DNA of 64,000 nt. Source: Candidatus Methanorbis basalitermitum (GTDB taxonomy: Archaea > Halobacteriota > Methanomicrobia > Methanomicrobiales > Methanocorpusculaceae). This document shows positions 19,923 to 30,107 of this stretch, in pieces. A program made the position numbers and the translations under genes. Below the pieces are notes generated by a model. That model had not been told where the DNA came from and did not search any database. It saw only the letters and a list, made by a program, of their open reading frames with translations. Where the stretch lies: positions 1-64,000 of the forward strand of contig JAITSY010000008.1 in the NCBI GenBank assembly GCA_031287415.1, read 5' to 3'. The number at the start of each line of letters is the position of its first letter. Positions within the stretch are counted from its first letter, which is position 1.

Positions 19923-20583
19923 ATCCATTTTGTTTCTGTTTTTTCCGCTGTTCCAGGCGTTTGCGGGATATTTCCGCCTCATCCAGCGGTGCCCGATATG
20001 CAGATGGGAAACCCGAGGCAGCGAGAAGTTCTGTCTCTGTGGTGGCGGGACTGGACTTGCGGCCCACCGCCCACCCTATAAGAGAGAACAGTGAAATCGG
20101 CAGCGGAAGTCCATAGAAGAAGGTAATATTGGGTACTGGCAGATCGGAGAGCGCATACTTTCGGACCGACCCTCGGTCAATGTCAATCCCCATTGCATTG
20201 ATGATCGCCGCCGTATGGGAAAATGAGTTCACCAGTGACAGAGCTGTCGCCATATCCACAACTGCCGACCCCAATCTTGTGCTTGGATAAAACGGTTCAT
20301 TCGCATACAGCAGTACCCCGCACCAATGGCACCTGAACCTGCGCACAAAAACGGTGATCTTTTTTACCCCTTCCTCCGTATGGAGCGTCGCATAGGTCTT
20401 CTCCTTCGTATCGTACGGTGCGGCACGGCCTTCACAATGGGGACATGGGTCAGTCTGTACAAACAGCGTCTTGTCAATCGAGGCAATACTGCAGATGATG
20501 GTATCGGCAAGTATCGGTGGAATCTTTATCGGCTGGCGGGACACGAACAATTGTGAATTATACTGTTGCCAAAACCTTATCAA
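19921..20583 (-). CDS. Zinc-ribbon/HTH protein, transposase-derived-like, unknown function
   Basis: CPHCEGRAAPYDTKEKTYATL...RRFRCHWCGVLLYANEPFYPSTRLGSAVVDMATAL. Confidence 0.55.
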   Translation of the reverse strand: MIRFWQQYNSQLFVSRQPIKIPPILADTIICSIASIDKTLFVQTDPCPHCEGRAAPYDTKEKTYATLHTEEGVKKITVFVRRFRCHWCGVLLYANEPFYPSTRLGSAVVDMATALSLVNSFSHTAAIINAMGIDIDRGSVRKYALSDLPVPNITFFYGLPLPISLFSLIGWAVGRKSSPATTETELLAASGFPSAYRAPLDEAEISRKRLEQRKKQKQNG

Positions 20584-20984
20584 TTTTCTGGTTATCAGAG
20601 ATTGGTTTATATGACCTGTAAAACAATGGCATCCTCACTGAGCTGCAAGGCCAAAGGATTTGCAGCATCTCTTCACCCGCCTGTAAACCAAATGAGAATT
20701 TGTGGATTATCGTTCGCTTACTGTCATAGTTGTTTGCGATAACCTATTTTATTACTGCCGTCCTGTTGTTCGTACTTATATCAAGCATCCCTCGACTTTT
20801 GTGTTCGATAAGAACAAGACCTAGGATAAAAAAATCGATTTTCCAGTATTAAAACGGCGTGTTTTTGCGGTTCTTCAACGTCATCATTCCGATGTTCATG
20901 GATAATGGTAGCTACATCCGTGCGGGTATTTTACATTACCATTTGATATAATTATCACTCTTTATGGCATAATTCCAAAAAAAT

Positions 20985-21707
20985 TTACCGTCGTTTTTTC
21001 GCGGCAGAGTATTTACCGAGAACGTCCATGTATTCTTCCGGCCGGTTCAAAATATCCAGCGTGTCGCCGGATCCGACCAGGTCATATAAATGGCGTCCTG
21101 CGTCAAGCCCTACCTCCGGCAGTGGTACAGGAAGCCTCACATGCATCGGGATCGTATCGCCGTAATGCGGATTTGGCACCCATCCCTCCGTTGTCATATA
21201 GTAGTAGGCAGCTCCGTGCATCTCGTTGATTTCCCTGTAATCGCTTGTAAAATCCGTAGAGACGAGGTTTGCCATCACCAGCTCCTCACGTCCCGGATTG
21301 ATCGTCACATGACCATAGCCGGGAGGAATCAGTACAGTGTCGCCTTTATGCGCCGGAAGAAGGATAACATCGGTGTGGTCGCGGTGCTGCAGAAGATAGT
21401 AAGCAAAACCAGACAACACCTCATACACCTCGGGGTACGGCATGTCTGCGGGATTTTCCGGATGATAGTGCCCTTTCGTTTTCGTGTACTCGCCGCCAAA
21501 CACTCCGGGTGGAATCACGGTTATATCATATCTGAGATGATGGCGTTTAAGCCATGTATAATCCCCATGCGTCCGGTAGAGATCCCGGTACATATAGTAC
21601 AACGGGGTTTGGGGGTCGGTGGATGGTGACCAGGCAAATACGTTTGCCATATCGGCAATGGTTCTGGCACTCGGCTCAGGAAGTACACCAGACCAGTAGT
21701 TCTTCAT
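20985..21707 (-). CDS. pgiA: Cupin-type glucose-6-phosphate isomerase (archaeal)
   Basis: GHYHPENPADMPYPEVYEVLSGFAYYLLQ, PPGYGHVTINPG. Confidence 0.85.
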   Translation of the reverse strand: MKNYWSGVLPEPSARTIADMANVFAWSPSTDPQTPLYYMYRDLYRTHGDYTWLKRHHLRYDITVIPPGVFGGEYTKTKGHYHPENPADMPYPEVYEVLSGFAYYLLQHRDHTDVILLPAHKGDTVLIPPGYGHVTINPGREELVMANLVSTDFTSDYREINEMHGAAYYYMTTEGWVPNPHYGDTIPMHVRLPVPLPEVGLDAGRHLYDLVGSGDTLDILNRPEEYMDVLGKYSAAKKRR

Positions 21708-21941
21708 GCTGTGAGGTTATTGCAGGCATCCTATAAGGATATTTTGCCTTGGGCAGCGGTACTCATAACGTCAGCATGGACCTATGCTGTTGTGAAACCA
21801 GTTCATTCGGTTTACTGCTAACTGGCGTCTGGCTTTTGTGGTGTGCGCCCCGTCAATACCCCACAAAAAAGAGAATTTTACAAAGCATGGGACTTTCAGT
21901 AGCGCCAACACCCTGCATCGCTGCATCACCATAAACACCTT

Positions 21942-22778
21942 TTAGTACCCGAACAGCCATTTGACAAACGAAAAGACCCCAAGCATATCCAACGCTATCA
22001 CCAGCATCAGCACCACAAACATCTCCCGCAGTAGTTTATCCGAACACCGGCTCGCATACTTCACACCGATAAGAGCCATCGGAACCGCGGTCGCGACAAG
22101 AATCGTCCACTCGACCAGATCCACATAACCGATTAGATAAAACCCGTACGCCGACAAATCCGCACAGGCAGACACCCCGTTCATCAGATACGAGGAGATG
22201 CCGCCAAGTGTGATAAACACAATCGCTGCCGCCGATGTTGCAATCGCATATCGCATCTGATATTTCCCGACAATCGTTAGGAAGGGGACCAAGATAGTTC
22301 CGCCGCCGATACCAAGCAGTCCGGAAAAGAATCCGGCAATCCCACCTATACCAACCCCCGTCGGTATTGAAAGAGATCCTCTGTCACTGGACGGAAGTTC
22401 TGCCATCATCCGCACCGCACCGACGATTGGCATCACGCCAAACAAAAAAGTCAGCACCGCAACCGGCAGATACGTCGCATACACTCCGCCGATGTAGCCG
22501 GTGACGAGGCCAGCAATACCGACAAGCAATGCATCACCCCATACCACATTGCCGTTTTTTGTATGGCAAAGCACACTGGTCAGCACCGTCGGGAACGCAA
22601 TCGCGAGACTTGTACCAAACGCAACAAGAATGGCCGTCTCAGATGCAACACCAGCCGTCTTTAGCACATAGTACATCACCGGTACAAAGACGAACCCGCC
22701 GCCGATACCAAGCAGTCCTGACATAAACCCGGCAAAAAGTCCGGTTGCAATCAGCAGGCAAAACAGGAACGGTTCCAT
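21942..22778 (-). CDS. TauE/SafE family permease
   Basis: Two GxxSGLLGIGGG motifs; multi-TM. Confidence 0.85.
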   Translation of the reverse strand: MEPFLFCLLIATGLFAGFMSGLLGIGGGFVFVPVMYYVLKTAGVASETAILVAFGTSLAIAFPTVLTSVLCHTKNGNVVWGDALLVGIAGLVTGYIGGVYATYLPVAVLTFLFGVMPIVGAVRMMAELPSSDRGSLSIPTGVGIGGIAGFFSGLLGIGGGTILVPFLTIVGKYQMRYAIATSAAAIVFITLGGISSYLMNGVSACADLSAYGFYLIGYVDLVEWTILVATAVPMALIGVKYASRCSDKLLREMFVVLMLVIALDMLGVFSFVKWLFGY

Positions 22779-22787
22779 ATCACTGCC

Positions 22788-23903
22788 TCACGGAATAATT
22801 TCACACCCATTGTAGTGAGTGTGGCCAAAAGCTACTGGGGTAAAACGACCCTCGTCAATCATCCTCTGCACCCGGGGTAACTCTGTCGCGAGTGCGTCGT
22901 GCAGGGCGTGAACTGTGTTGCAGACAAGCGTATAGTGTTCGCACCACGGCCGAACAATATTGGAGTACAGACACCGCCCTCCACAGAACCCAAAGTTGTC
23001 GCAGGACGGGCACGGTTCTCCTATGGGAATTTCTGGAAGATGCAGCGGATCTGCATCTCGGATGTGACCAACATAGTAGTCGGCCATCCCCACCATAATC
23101 GGGCATGGTGCAATCCATCCGTTGGTCATGATGCTGTAGTTTGCGTAGCCCGACCCGCATCGCAGTCTGCTTGGCATTCCCGTCAGCAGATTCTCAGTCG
23201 TCGAAAGGAACGGATACCACTTTGGAACAGCACCGACTCTCTCAATGCGGGAAACCCATTCGGCAACAAGTCTGTGAATTCCCTCATTGTAGAACTCTTT
23301 CCACTCAGCAAACCGGCGATGCGAGTAGTCACCCGTAAAACCCGCATCCATCTGCCAGTGAATTGAGAGAAAGTGATCCGCCAGATGTGTCACCGCGGCA
23401 TAAATGTCCGTGTCCTCGGCAACTGTCATGCGGGCAATCAGCTCACCTGCATATCCGCATTCGCGGATGAGCGTTGTGGTCTTCAGCACGGCGTCATAGA
23501 TGCCGGGTCCGCGGTGACCGTCAGTCAGAGCCCGGCACCCGTCAATTGAGATCAGAATCGTCTCAAACCGATTCACGTAGGCACTCGGCAGCTCTGCAAG
23601 GAGCGTTCCGTTCGTTTGCAGCATAAATCGCCGGACCGGCGCCGTATCCATAATCTCCATCACCAGATCGGATCTCAGCAACGGTTCACCGCCGATAAAT
23701 ATCAGCACGCAATCCGGATCCTTTGCGAGAAACTGATACAGCTCCTCGAGTGGGTATGCGATCGTTTCTGTGATCGCCTCGTCAATCGTCCCCGGAGACC
23801 CACCTGCCGGATCTTCCTCCCCGAACATTTTCGCCCTGCAGTAGGAACAGCAGAGATTACAGTCGTCGGTTACGATGAGATGAAAGAACATTATGCGGTC
23901 CAC
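22788..23903 (-). CDS. Radical SAM protein with SPASM-like C-terminus, putative peptide-modifying family
   Basis: TDDCNLCCSYCRAKMF; FIGGEPLLR; CPSCDNFGFCGGRCLY. Confidence 0.75.
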   Translation of the reverse strand: MDRIMFFHLIVTDDCNLCCSYCRAKMFGEEDPAGGSPGTIDEAITETIAYPLEELYQFLAKDPDCVLIFIGGEPLLRSDLVMEIMDTAPVRRFMLQTNGTLLAELPSAYVNRFETILISIDGCRALTDGHRGPGIYDAVLKTTTLIRECGYAGELIARMTVAEDTDIYAAVTHLADHFLSIHWQMDAGFTGDYSHRRFAEWKEFYNEGIHRLVAEWVSRIERVGAVPKWYPFLSTTENLLTGMPSRLRCGSGYANYSIMTNGWIAPCPIMVGMADYYVGHIRDADPLHLPEIPIGEPCPSCDNFGFCGGRCLYSNIVRPWCEHYTLVCNTVHALHDALATELPRVQRMIDEGRFTPVAFGHTHYNGCEIIP

Positions 23904-24055
23904 ATGCCATTTTTCTCGGCAATTGGTAGATATGTATCAGCAACGTACTCTGCCTGTTTTCTCATGCTGCCAGAGATATTGAAATATCTCAATCTTGACG
24001 GAGCCCAGGATGATGCAGGTGATGTCTTTCTGGCCAAGAGTGCTTGGGAAGGGGA

Positions 24056-24090
24056 AGTTGCATGGTACATCTCTATTAGAGGCATGCAGC
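24056..24090 (+). repeat. Palindromic repeat family 1 short copy
   Basis: AGTTGCATGGTACATCTCTATTAGAGGCATGCAGC. Confidence 0.7.
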
Positions 24091-24421
24091 AAAACCTCTT
24101 TTGGTGTGTCTGCTTGCCTACATCAAACGAACCGGTCATATTTATCTGTGTCGCCATGTACTTTCGCGGATATTTTGCGGATCTTCGTTTTTTCGAGGGA
24201 TGCTGGCCGTTTGATCAGCCCTGCCTTCTGTAAAGTGTCAAGGTCGGGCAGTTTCCAGGACTTCGTGAAACGTACGGGAATGCGCGGACATCCGGCAACG
24301 ACTGCAGGTCGATAAAAAGAACTTCTACGGTTTGCGGTGACACGATGCATTAACCATCGACGTCTGCATAAAATAACATATCGGTTTTCAGGAAATATAA
24401 CTGGGATATTTTCAAGAATGC

Positions 24422-24781
24422 CTATTCCACTTCTGAAAAAACGAGTTCGTACACCCAGTCTTCAAGCATTTTGCAGTGCTCAACGTTGCACTCCTCCTCA
24501 CAGGCGACACACGGAACAATAACTCCTCCTGCCAGCAACAGCATCGGGTCGATTGTTTTGTCTGCCTTGACAATCCTGACGAGGTAAGTGCGGATACTGG
24601 CCTTTCTGTACTTTTCCCGCTTAATGTATCCGCCTTCCTCGAGTTTTTTGAGAACACGCGAACATGTTCTGCTGTCTACACCAAGCTCCTTCCAGAGGTC
24701 ACTCTGCAGAACACCTTCGGGTTTTGATTGAATGTGTGCGATTACTGCAGTTTCTGAATCACTTGTTTGGGGTAATGTCAT
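24422..24781 (-). CDS. Winged-helix transcriptional regulator with Cys-rich C-terminus
   Basis: LQSDLWKELGVDSRTCSRVLKKLEEGGYIKRE; CVACEEECNVEHC. Confidence 0.7.
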   Translation of the reverse strand: MTLPQTSDSETAVIAHIQSKPEGVLQSDLWKELGVDSRTCSRVLKKLEEGGYIKREKYRKASIRTYLVRIVKADKTIDPMLLLAGGVIVPCVACEEECNVEHCKMLEDWVYELVFSEVE

Positions 24782-24790
24782 GGAAATTCG

Positions 24791-25021
24791 TCAAATAGGA
24801 GATATACTCAGGATGTTGTTTCCGCGAATGACAACTGTGCCAAGATTTCGGCGGGCTCTGCCGGTTATCTCAATTGCTTCCTCCAGATGGAGGTTAAGAT
24901 ATTCATCCACTGCAACAAGACGCCCCTCGAGTTTGCATCCTTCATCCTTAATCTTGACAGAGACCTTGGAGTCTACAAGAGAGTTGACCTTTTTTATAGG
25001 AAGGACAATACTGGACACCAT
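24791..25021 (-). CDS. LSm/Sm-like RNA-binding protein
   Basis: KVSVKIKDEGCKLEGRLVAVDEYLNLHLEEAIEI...LGTVVIRGNNILSISP; ATG at 25021. Confidence 0.8.
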   Translation of the reverse strand: MVSSIVLPIKKVNSLVDSKVSVKIKDEGCKLEGRLVAVDEYLNLHLEEAIEITGRARRNLGTVVIRGNNILSISPI

Positions 25022-25449
25022 ATTATTATTATTATTCGTCACCCAGACTAATGAAGATGATTGTTTCACAATATCCGACAGGCCAAGATTTTTTGCTGCA
25101 TTGATGATGTCGGTGTTACCCGCAGATGCGCAAATATCGCCCGGTATATCCTCCATCTCCAGAATGCGGTTACCGAAACTGTGATGCCGTTCACAACAAC
25201 CCGGATGGGATCGCTGATCCCGAATTCGATCTCAAAAAAATCCGACAACCTGTTGCTGGGGTGGGGATCAGAAAATGGTTCATGGATATTATGCCTCATG
25301 TACAAAGTTGTGTGTCGACGAGGGTATTTTATATTGTCTCATGAGAGAGGTGAATATTCGCGAATCCATCGCATCAATAGATTTATTAATCATAGAGACT
25401 CACATGTATAAGTTATATTAAGAACTCAGAACGGGTTTTCAGACCAAAT

Positions 25450-25534
25450 GCGAGGGTAGCCAAGCCAGGTCAACGGCGCTAGCTTGAGGGGCTAGTCTAG
25501 TAGTAGTTCTTGGGTTCGAATCCCATCCCTCGCA
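25450..25534 (+). tRNA. tRNA-Leu (GAG)
   Basis: GCGAGGG/CCCTCGC acceptor stem; anticodon arm CTAGC-TTGAGGG-GCTAG; long variable arm; GGTTCGAATCC. Confidence 0.92.
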
Positions 25535-25698
25535 CTGTTTTTCAGAGCTTTTCTGCAGTCTTGAGTGAATGTTCCGGTTCGACCGACACTTGGGACCGCG
25601 ATGTCAGATCGCGCACAGATCACCCGGGGGTGTAAAAAAGAGGGTTAGCAGTGTCAAAGAGGCTTTTTATCGAAATGCAGGAGGGAATGTCAGGAATT

Positions 25699-25791
25699 GT
25701 TGCATGGCAGCGGAACGACTGCGCATCCGGCGAGATAGTTATCCCGCTGCCATGAAATGCACGGCACACCTCTATCGGGGGCATGCAGCAA
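25699..25791 (+). repeat. Palindromic repeat family 1 copy
   Basis: GTTGCATGGCAGCGGAAC...GCACGGCACACCTCTATCGGGGGCATGCAGCA. Confidence 0.8.
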
Positions 25792-25802
25792 ATACCCGGG
25801 AC

Positions 25803-26717
25803 TTATTTTCGCGGGAGATAGGAGAGAAGATCCCAGGCCAGGGACTCGGCCTTCTTCTCGTTTGTCATCATCGTGTCAAGCCGATGTGCACCCGGCACCT
25901 CGATTTCCGTATCACGGATGTCCTGAATGAACATGCTGACGACATCCTTGTACACCTGCCACGTCCCGTACGACGTCGGCTCATATCCCCACGCCTGCAT
26001 CAATGCCGCCGCGGGTCCGCTGACAGGGCGACGACCGATAAAGGGGCTTATCGCAATGGTGAATTTCTTGGAAAGTGCCCCACACACTCCGGTGCACTCG
26101 AGGATCGGGCCGATGCTCGTCACCGGGTTCGAAGGGCCGATGATAATACCATCGCTCTCCTCAATTGCTGCGATGACCTCCGGTGTTGCCGCAGGCTGTA
26201 CATCATCGGCAGTTTTTCGGACAATTCCTGTGATCGGTACATTGCCCCGCCTTTCGACCCAATACTCCTGATAATGCATCAGTGTTTTGTCCTCGCGCTG
26301 CACATAACTCGTCACTTCCTGATTGGACATTGGGAGGATGGTTGCCTGCACACCGTAGACTTTTGCAATTTTTTTCGTTGCCTCGGTCAGCGTCATGCCC
26401 TGCCGCAGGAATTCGGCACGGGCAATGCAGGTCGCCCTGTCCTTGTCACCGAGTGGCAAGGGTTCCGTATAGCCTAACTTTTCCATTGCATGAAACGTCT
26501 CGAACGAATCACCACGGATGCCCCACCATGAGTCTGTGTTCAAAAGACCGGAAAATAAATACTGAACCGTGTCGATGTCAGGTGAAACATACAAACCCGA
26601 CATCCATTGATCCTCAGCGGTGTTGACTACCACCGTAATGTCGCAGTCCCGCAGAATCTGACGGAGTCCGCGGATGAGTTTTGGTGTGCCGGTTCCGCCA
26701 GACAGTACCGTTATCAT
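25803..26717 (-). CDS. cofD: 2-phospho-L-lactate transferase (F420 biosynthesis)
   Basis: MITVLSGGTGTPKLIRGL; GPSNPVTSIGPIL. Confidence 0.92.
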   Translation of the reverse strand: MITVLSGGTGTPKLIRGLRQILRDCDITVVVNTAEDQWMSGLYVSPDIDTVQYLFSGLLNTDSWWGIRGDSFETFHAMEKLGYTEPLPLGDKDRATCIARAEFLRQGMTLTEATKKIAKVYGVQATILPMSNQEVTSYVQREDKTLMHYQEYWVERRGNVPITGIVRKTADDVQPAATPEVIAAIEESDGIIIGPSNPVTSIGPILECTGVCGALSKKFTIAISPFIGRRPVSGPAAALMQAWGYEPTSYGTWQVYKDVVSMFIQDIRDTEIEVPGAHRLDTMMTNEKKAESLAWDLLSYLPRK

Positions 26718-26814
26718 GAGATTAAGTTAATGGGTGCGGTACAATAATTAAGATGCTGGGTTTTGTACCGCAACAGAGCTCGGTCATGCGTTCGTCTGCC
26801 TTGCTGTTTCAAAC

Positions 26815-26958
26815 GTTGCATTCCTCTGATAGAGGTTACGCCGGCACAGCTGCGCAAGTAGCACAAGCACGGCTTGTCCTTGCAGCGGCATGCACGTGCA
26901 TTGCAGGACCGTGGGACAAGCATCTCGCCCGATGCGAGTCGTTTTGTTTCCATGCAAC
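26815..26958 (-). repeat. Palindromic repeat family 1 long copy
   Basis: GTTGCATTCCTCTGATAGAGGTTACGCCGG ... CATGCAAC. Confidence 0.7.
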
Positions 26959-27266
26959 TTCTCTTCGCACAATTCTGCCAACAAACACTCTCATCGGTAC
27001 GATCAGTGCCATCAGGTCTATGCACAGCAGCAGAATGATCCTTGTCCCACAAATCAACGTACCAGCAAACGTTTTTGCATCCCCGGTGACCAACTGTAGT
27101 AATTGGTAAACACCGTATAATTCTCGCTGCTATGAGTATATTTCGGCGTAATCTTGGTCATATCGTTCTCATATGCATAGCAGATGCTATTTTGAAGTAC
27201 TACCATAATATTAACGATGCCGCTTTCCCAGATCGACAAATATTGCTGCAGCAGCGACGCTGCTGA

Positions 27267-28667
27267 CTACCCATTGTCCACCGTAACCACGCGGCGGCAG
27301 GCATAGCTGCGTTCACCCGGAATCTCTAGTGGATAGTCCCCACAGAAACAGGCCATGCAGAGATCCTCCCGCGGGATACCAATAGATTCCACCATATCCT
27401 CGAATGCGATGTATTCAAGTGTTGTTGCATGGATCATCTCGCGAATTTTCTCGATGGAGCTGGTGCTTGCAATCAGCTCCTCATGGGTCGGCAGGTCAAC
27501 CCCAAAGTGGCAGGGTGCAACGATCGGCGTTGAACCAATGCGCAGATGCACCTCCACTGCACCGAACTCACGGACCATGTTCACAATACGCAGGGCGGTT
27601 GTGCCCCGGACAATGCTGTCATCGACGAGGACAACAGATCTGCCGGTGATGTTACAGCGGATCGGATTCAGCATCATCTGCACAGCGTTTTTTCGCAGGA
27701 TTTGCGTCGGCATGATGAAGGTCCTGCCGACGTACCTGTTCTTTAAGAGGCCCTCCGTATAGGGGATACCCGAGGCGTCGGCAAAGCCGATGGCAAACGC
27801 CGTACCTGAGTCGGGCACTGGCGAGACCAGATCTGCCCTGACAGGATGCTTTGCCAGCCGTTCGCCTATCTTTCGGCGGACATCGTACACCAGCACACCT
27901 TCGATGACTGAATCGGGCCGGGCAGTGTAGATGTACTCGAACACGCAGTACGCCTTGTGATCAGCAGTCAGCACACGGCGGCCGGAGACACCGCTCCATG
28001 TGACAGTGACAAGTTCACCAGGGGTGATGTCACGGAGGAACTGACCGGAGAGAGTATCAATAGCAACGCTTTCCGATGCCACAATGTAGCCAGTAGCGAC
28101 CTTTCCAAGGCATAGGGGTTTTGTCCCTAGTGGATCACGGAACGCATACAGTACGCCGTCAAGAATTGCGACGCCTGCGTACGCTCCTTTCAGCCGCTGT
28201 ATTGCATTCACAAATGCATCTTCTGTGTCTGCGCCTGATACGATCTCGTGGGCGATTATCACCGCAATCAGCTCTGCGTTAGTCGTCGTCGAAAAGATGT
28301 GCCCTTTCCCCTCGTACTCTGCCCGCAGTGTTTCACGGTTATCCCGCACTAATGCACCGCTTATGGTGATGGACAGTTCGTGGCCCTGAAAGGAAAATTT
28401 CAGCGGCTGAATGTTTTCCAGTTTGCCGCGGTGTGCCTTCTGGGTGTATAGAACCTGCCCGATTCCAACATTCCCCGGAAGTTTTGGCAAAATCTGTTCG
28501 CCGAACACTTCTGAAAGCTGACCAGGGCCCTTGTACGTTGCCAGGGAACCGGCATGAAAAATAGACACTCCTGCAGCCTCTTGACCTCTGTGCTGGAGTG
28601 CATGCAGGGCGTAATACAGAGGGTAGGCAACACCACGGGAATCGACGATGCCGGCAATACCGCTCAT
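27267..28667 (-). CDS. purF: Amidophosphoribosyltransferase
   Basis: SGIAGIVDSRGVAYPLYYALHALQHRGQEAAG; VLVDDSIVRGTT. Confidence 0.93.
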   Translation of the reverse strand: MSGIAGIVDSRGVAYPLYYALHALQHRGQEAAGVSIFHAGSLATYKGPGQLSEVFGEQILPKLPGNVGIGQVLYTQKAHRGKLENIQPLKFSFQGHELSITISGALVRDNRETLRAEYEGKGHIFSTTTNAELIAVIIAHEIVSGADTEDAFVNAIQRLKGAYAGVAILDGVLYAFRDPLGTKPLCLGKVATGYIVASESVAIDTLSGQFLRDITPGELVTVTWSGVSGRRVLTADHKAYCVFEYIYTARPDSVIEGVLVYDVRRKIGERLAKHPVRADLVSPVPDSGTAFAIGFADASGIPYTEGLLKNRYVGRTFIMPTQILRKNAVQMMLNPIRCNITGRSVVLVDDSIVRGTTALRIVNMVREFGAVEVHLRIGSTPIVAPCHFGVDLPTHEELIASTSSIEKIREMIHATTLEYIAFEDMVESIGIPREDLCMACFCGDYPLEIPGERSYACRRVVTVDNG

Positions 28668-28679
28668 ACAACAACCTGT

Positions 28680-28853
28680 TTAGTTATCTGCTGCTTTTTT
28701 CGTCCAGTTGTATCCGCGGATCCTGGAACTCTTGCCGAATCCGCATGATGAACATACCCCGTGCCGTGCATGGAAAGACTGTTTTCCACAGCGGCGGCAG
28801 ATGATGTGGGAGTGCTTGTTGCGCAGACCCATTGATGGCGTGCCTTTTGTCAT
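28680..28853 (-). CDS. rpl37e: Large ribosomal subunit protein eL37
   Basis: [57 protein letters not shown]; 57 aa, absent from ORF track. Confidence 0.93.
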   Translation of the reverse strand: MTKGTPSMGLRNKHSHIICRRCGKQSFHARHGVCSSCGFGKSSRIRGYNWTKKAADN

Positions 28854-28870
28854 TGCTTACTTCACCTCAT

Positions 28871-29176
<306 letters not shown>

Positions 29177-29424
29177 TCATGAGAATGAGCTCAGTAATGA
29201 GTGCTTAATGCATTCGTCTCCTGCACACATAAAGATAGCGTCTGCCATTTAGCCGTGCACTTCTCCCATTGACAAGAGTTCACTGGATTATGAGAAACAG
29301 CAGCGTCGCATGGTCGCGGATTCCGTTGCCATGTAACTTCCGTCCAGTCTGTTTTTTGAGACGTTATCTTCTGACGTTGCTAAAACTATGCAAAATATTT
29401 CCATCATCTTGGAACATTTCAGAT

Positions 29425-30107
29425 ATGGATCCCCCTGCAGATAACGGTGCATCCAATGTTATTAGTTTCATCTGCATTCTGGTTTTGATTGCCGTAGTTC
29501 TCTCCATCTGGGTGGCAGCAGGACTTCCCGCCGAGGAAAAATGAAAGGGGCAGGCGATGGCAGATACTGTGATGCAGCCGATATCGGATCTGAAACTTGG
29601 GATGGATATGCTGGGTATTGTGGGAGGCGCGGGGAGTTCCCGAAGCATGATGCTTTCCTTTGGGACCGCATCCATTGGTTCCCCGGATGCTGTAATCCAC
29701 GTCCAGATAAATGAGTCCGCCGTGCTCTACTCCCCACTAAGAATAATATATATAGTGATTGCGGTACACAAAAAAATTTTGCGGTATCTGTTGATGCTGG
29801 GGAGATATTACTTGAAACTAGATATTGGTGGTCAGTGCTCCTCCCGTCGTTCGTCGATACGAGTACCGGTGATCTGTACATCAGTCTTCCCATCATCTCT
29901 TCGCCGCTAGCGGTGATATCCAAAACAGATCCAATCTTCCTCACGTTCCGCGTTGAAAGCGTCCGGGAGGTGATCTTCATGCATGCAACCGTGACTGTTT
30001 CGGGCGATACCATCATCCAAAGAATAGTCGCAGAAATGCTGCCAGATGCGACGGACAAAACGCATCTGATCGTCCGGGCAATCCGCCACTCGGTGGAGGC
30101 CATATGA
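29425..30107 (+). pseudogene. Archaeal pilin-like/surface protein remnant
   Basis: N-terminal ASNVISFICILVLIAVVLSIWVAAGL hydrophobic segment; in-frame TGA at 29542; frameshift around 29770; continues as FAVSVDAGEILLETRYWWSVLLPSFVDTSTGDLYISLPIISSP... Confidence 0.6.

Noticed and set aside
25569-26477. 302-aa plus-strand ORF antisense to cofD
   Set aside because: Opposes a clear cofD; Arg/His/Cys-rich shadow ORF.
26836-27093. Minus-strand ORF MVTGDAKTFAGTLICGTRIILLLCIDLMALIVPMRVF... as a membrane protein
   Set aside because: The second half reads through a family-1 repeat and no homology is recognisable; could at most be a relic.
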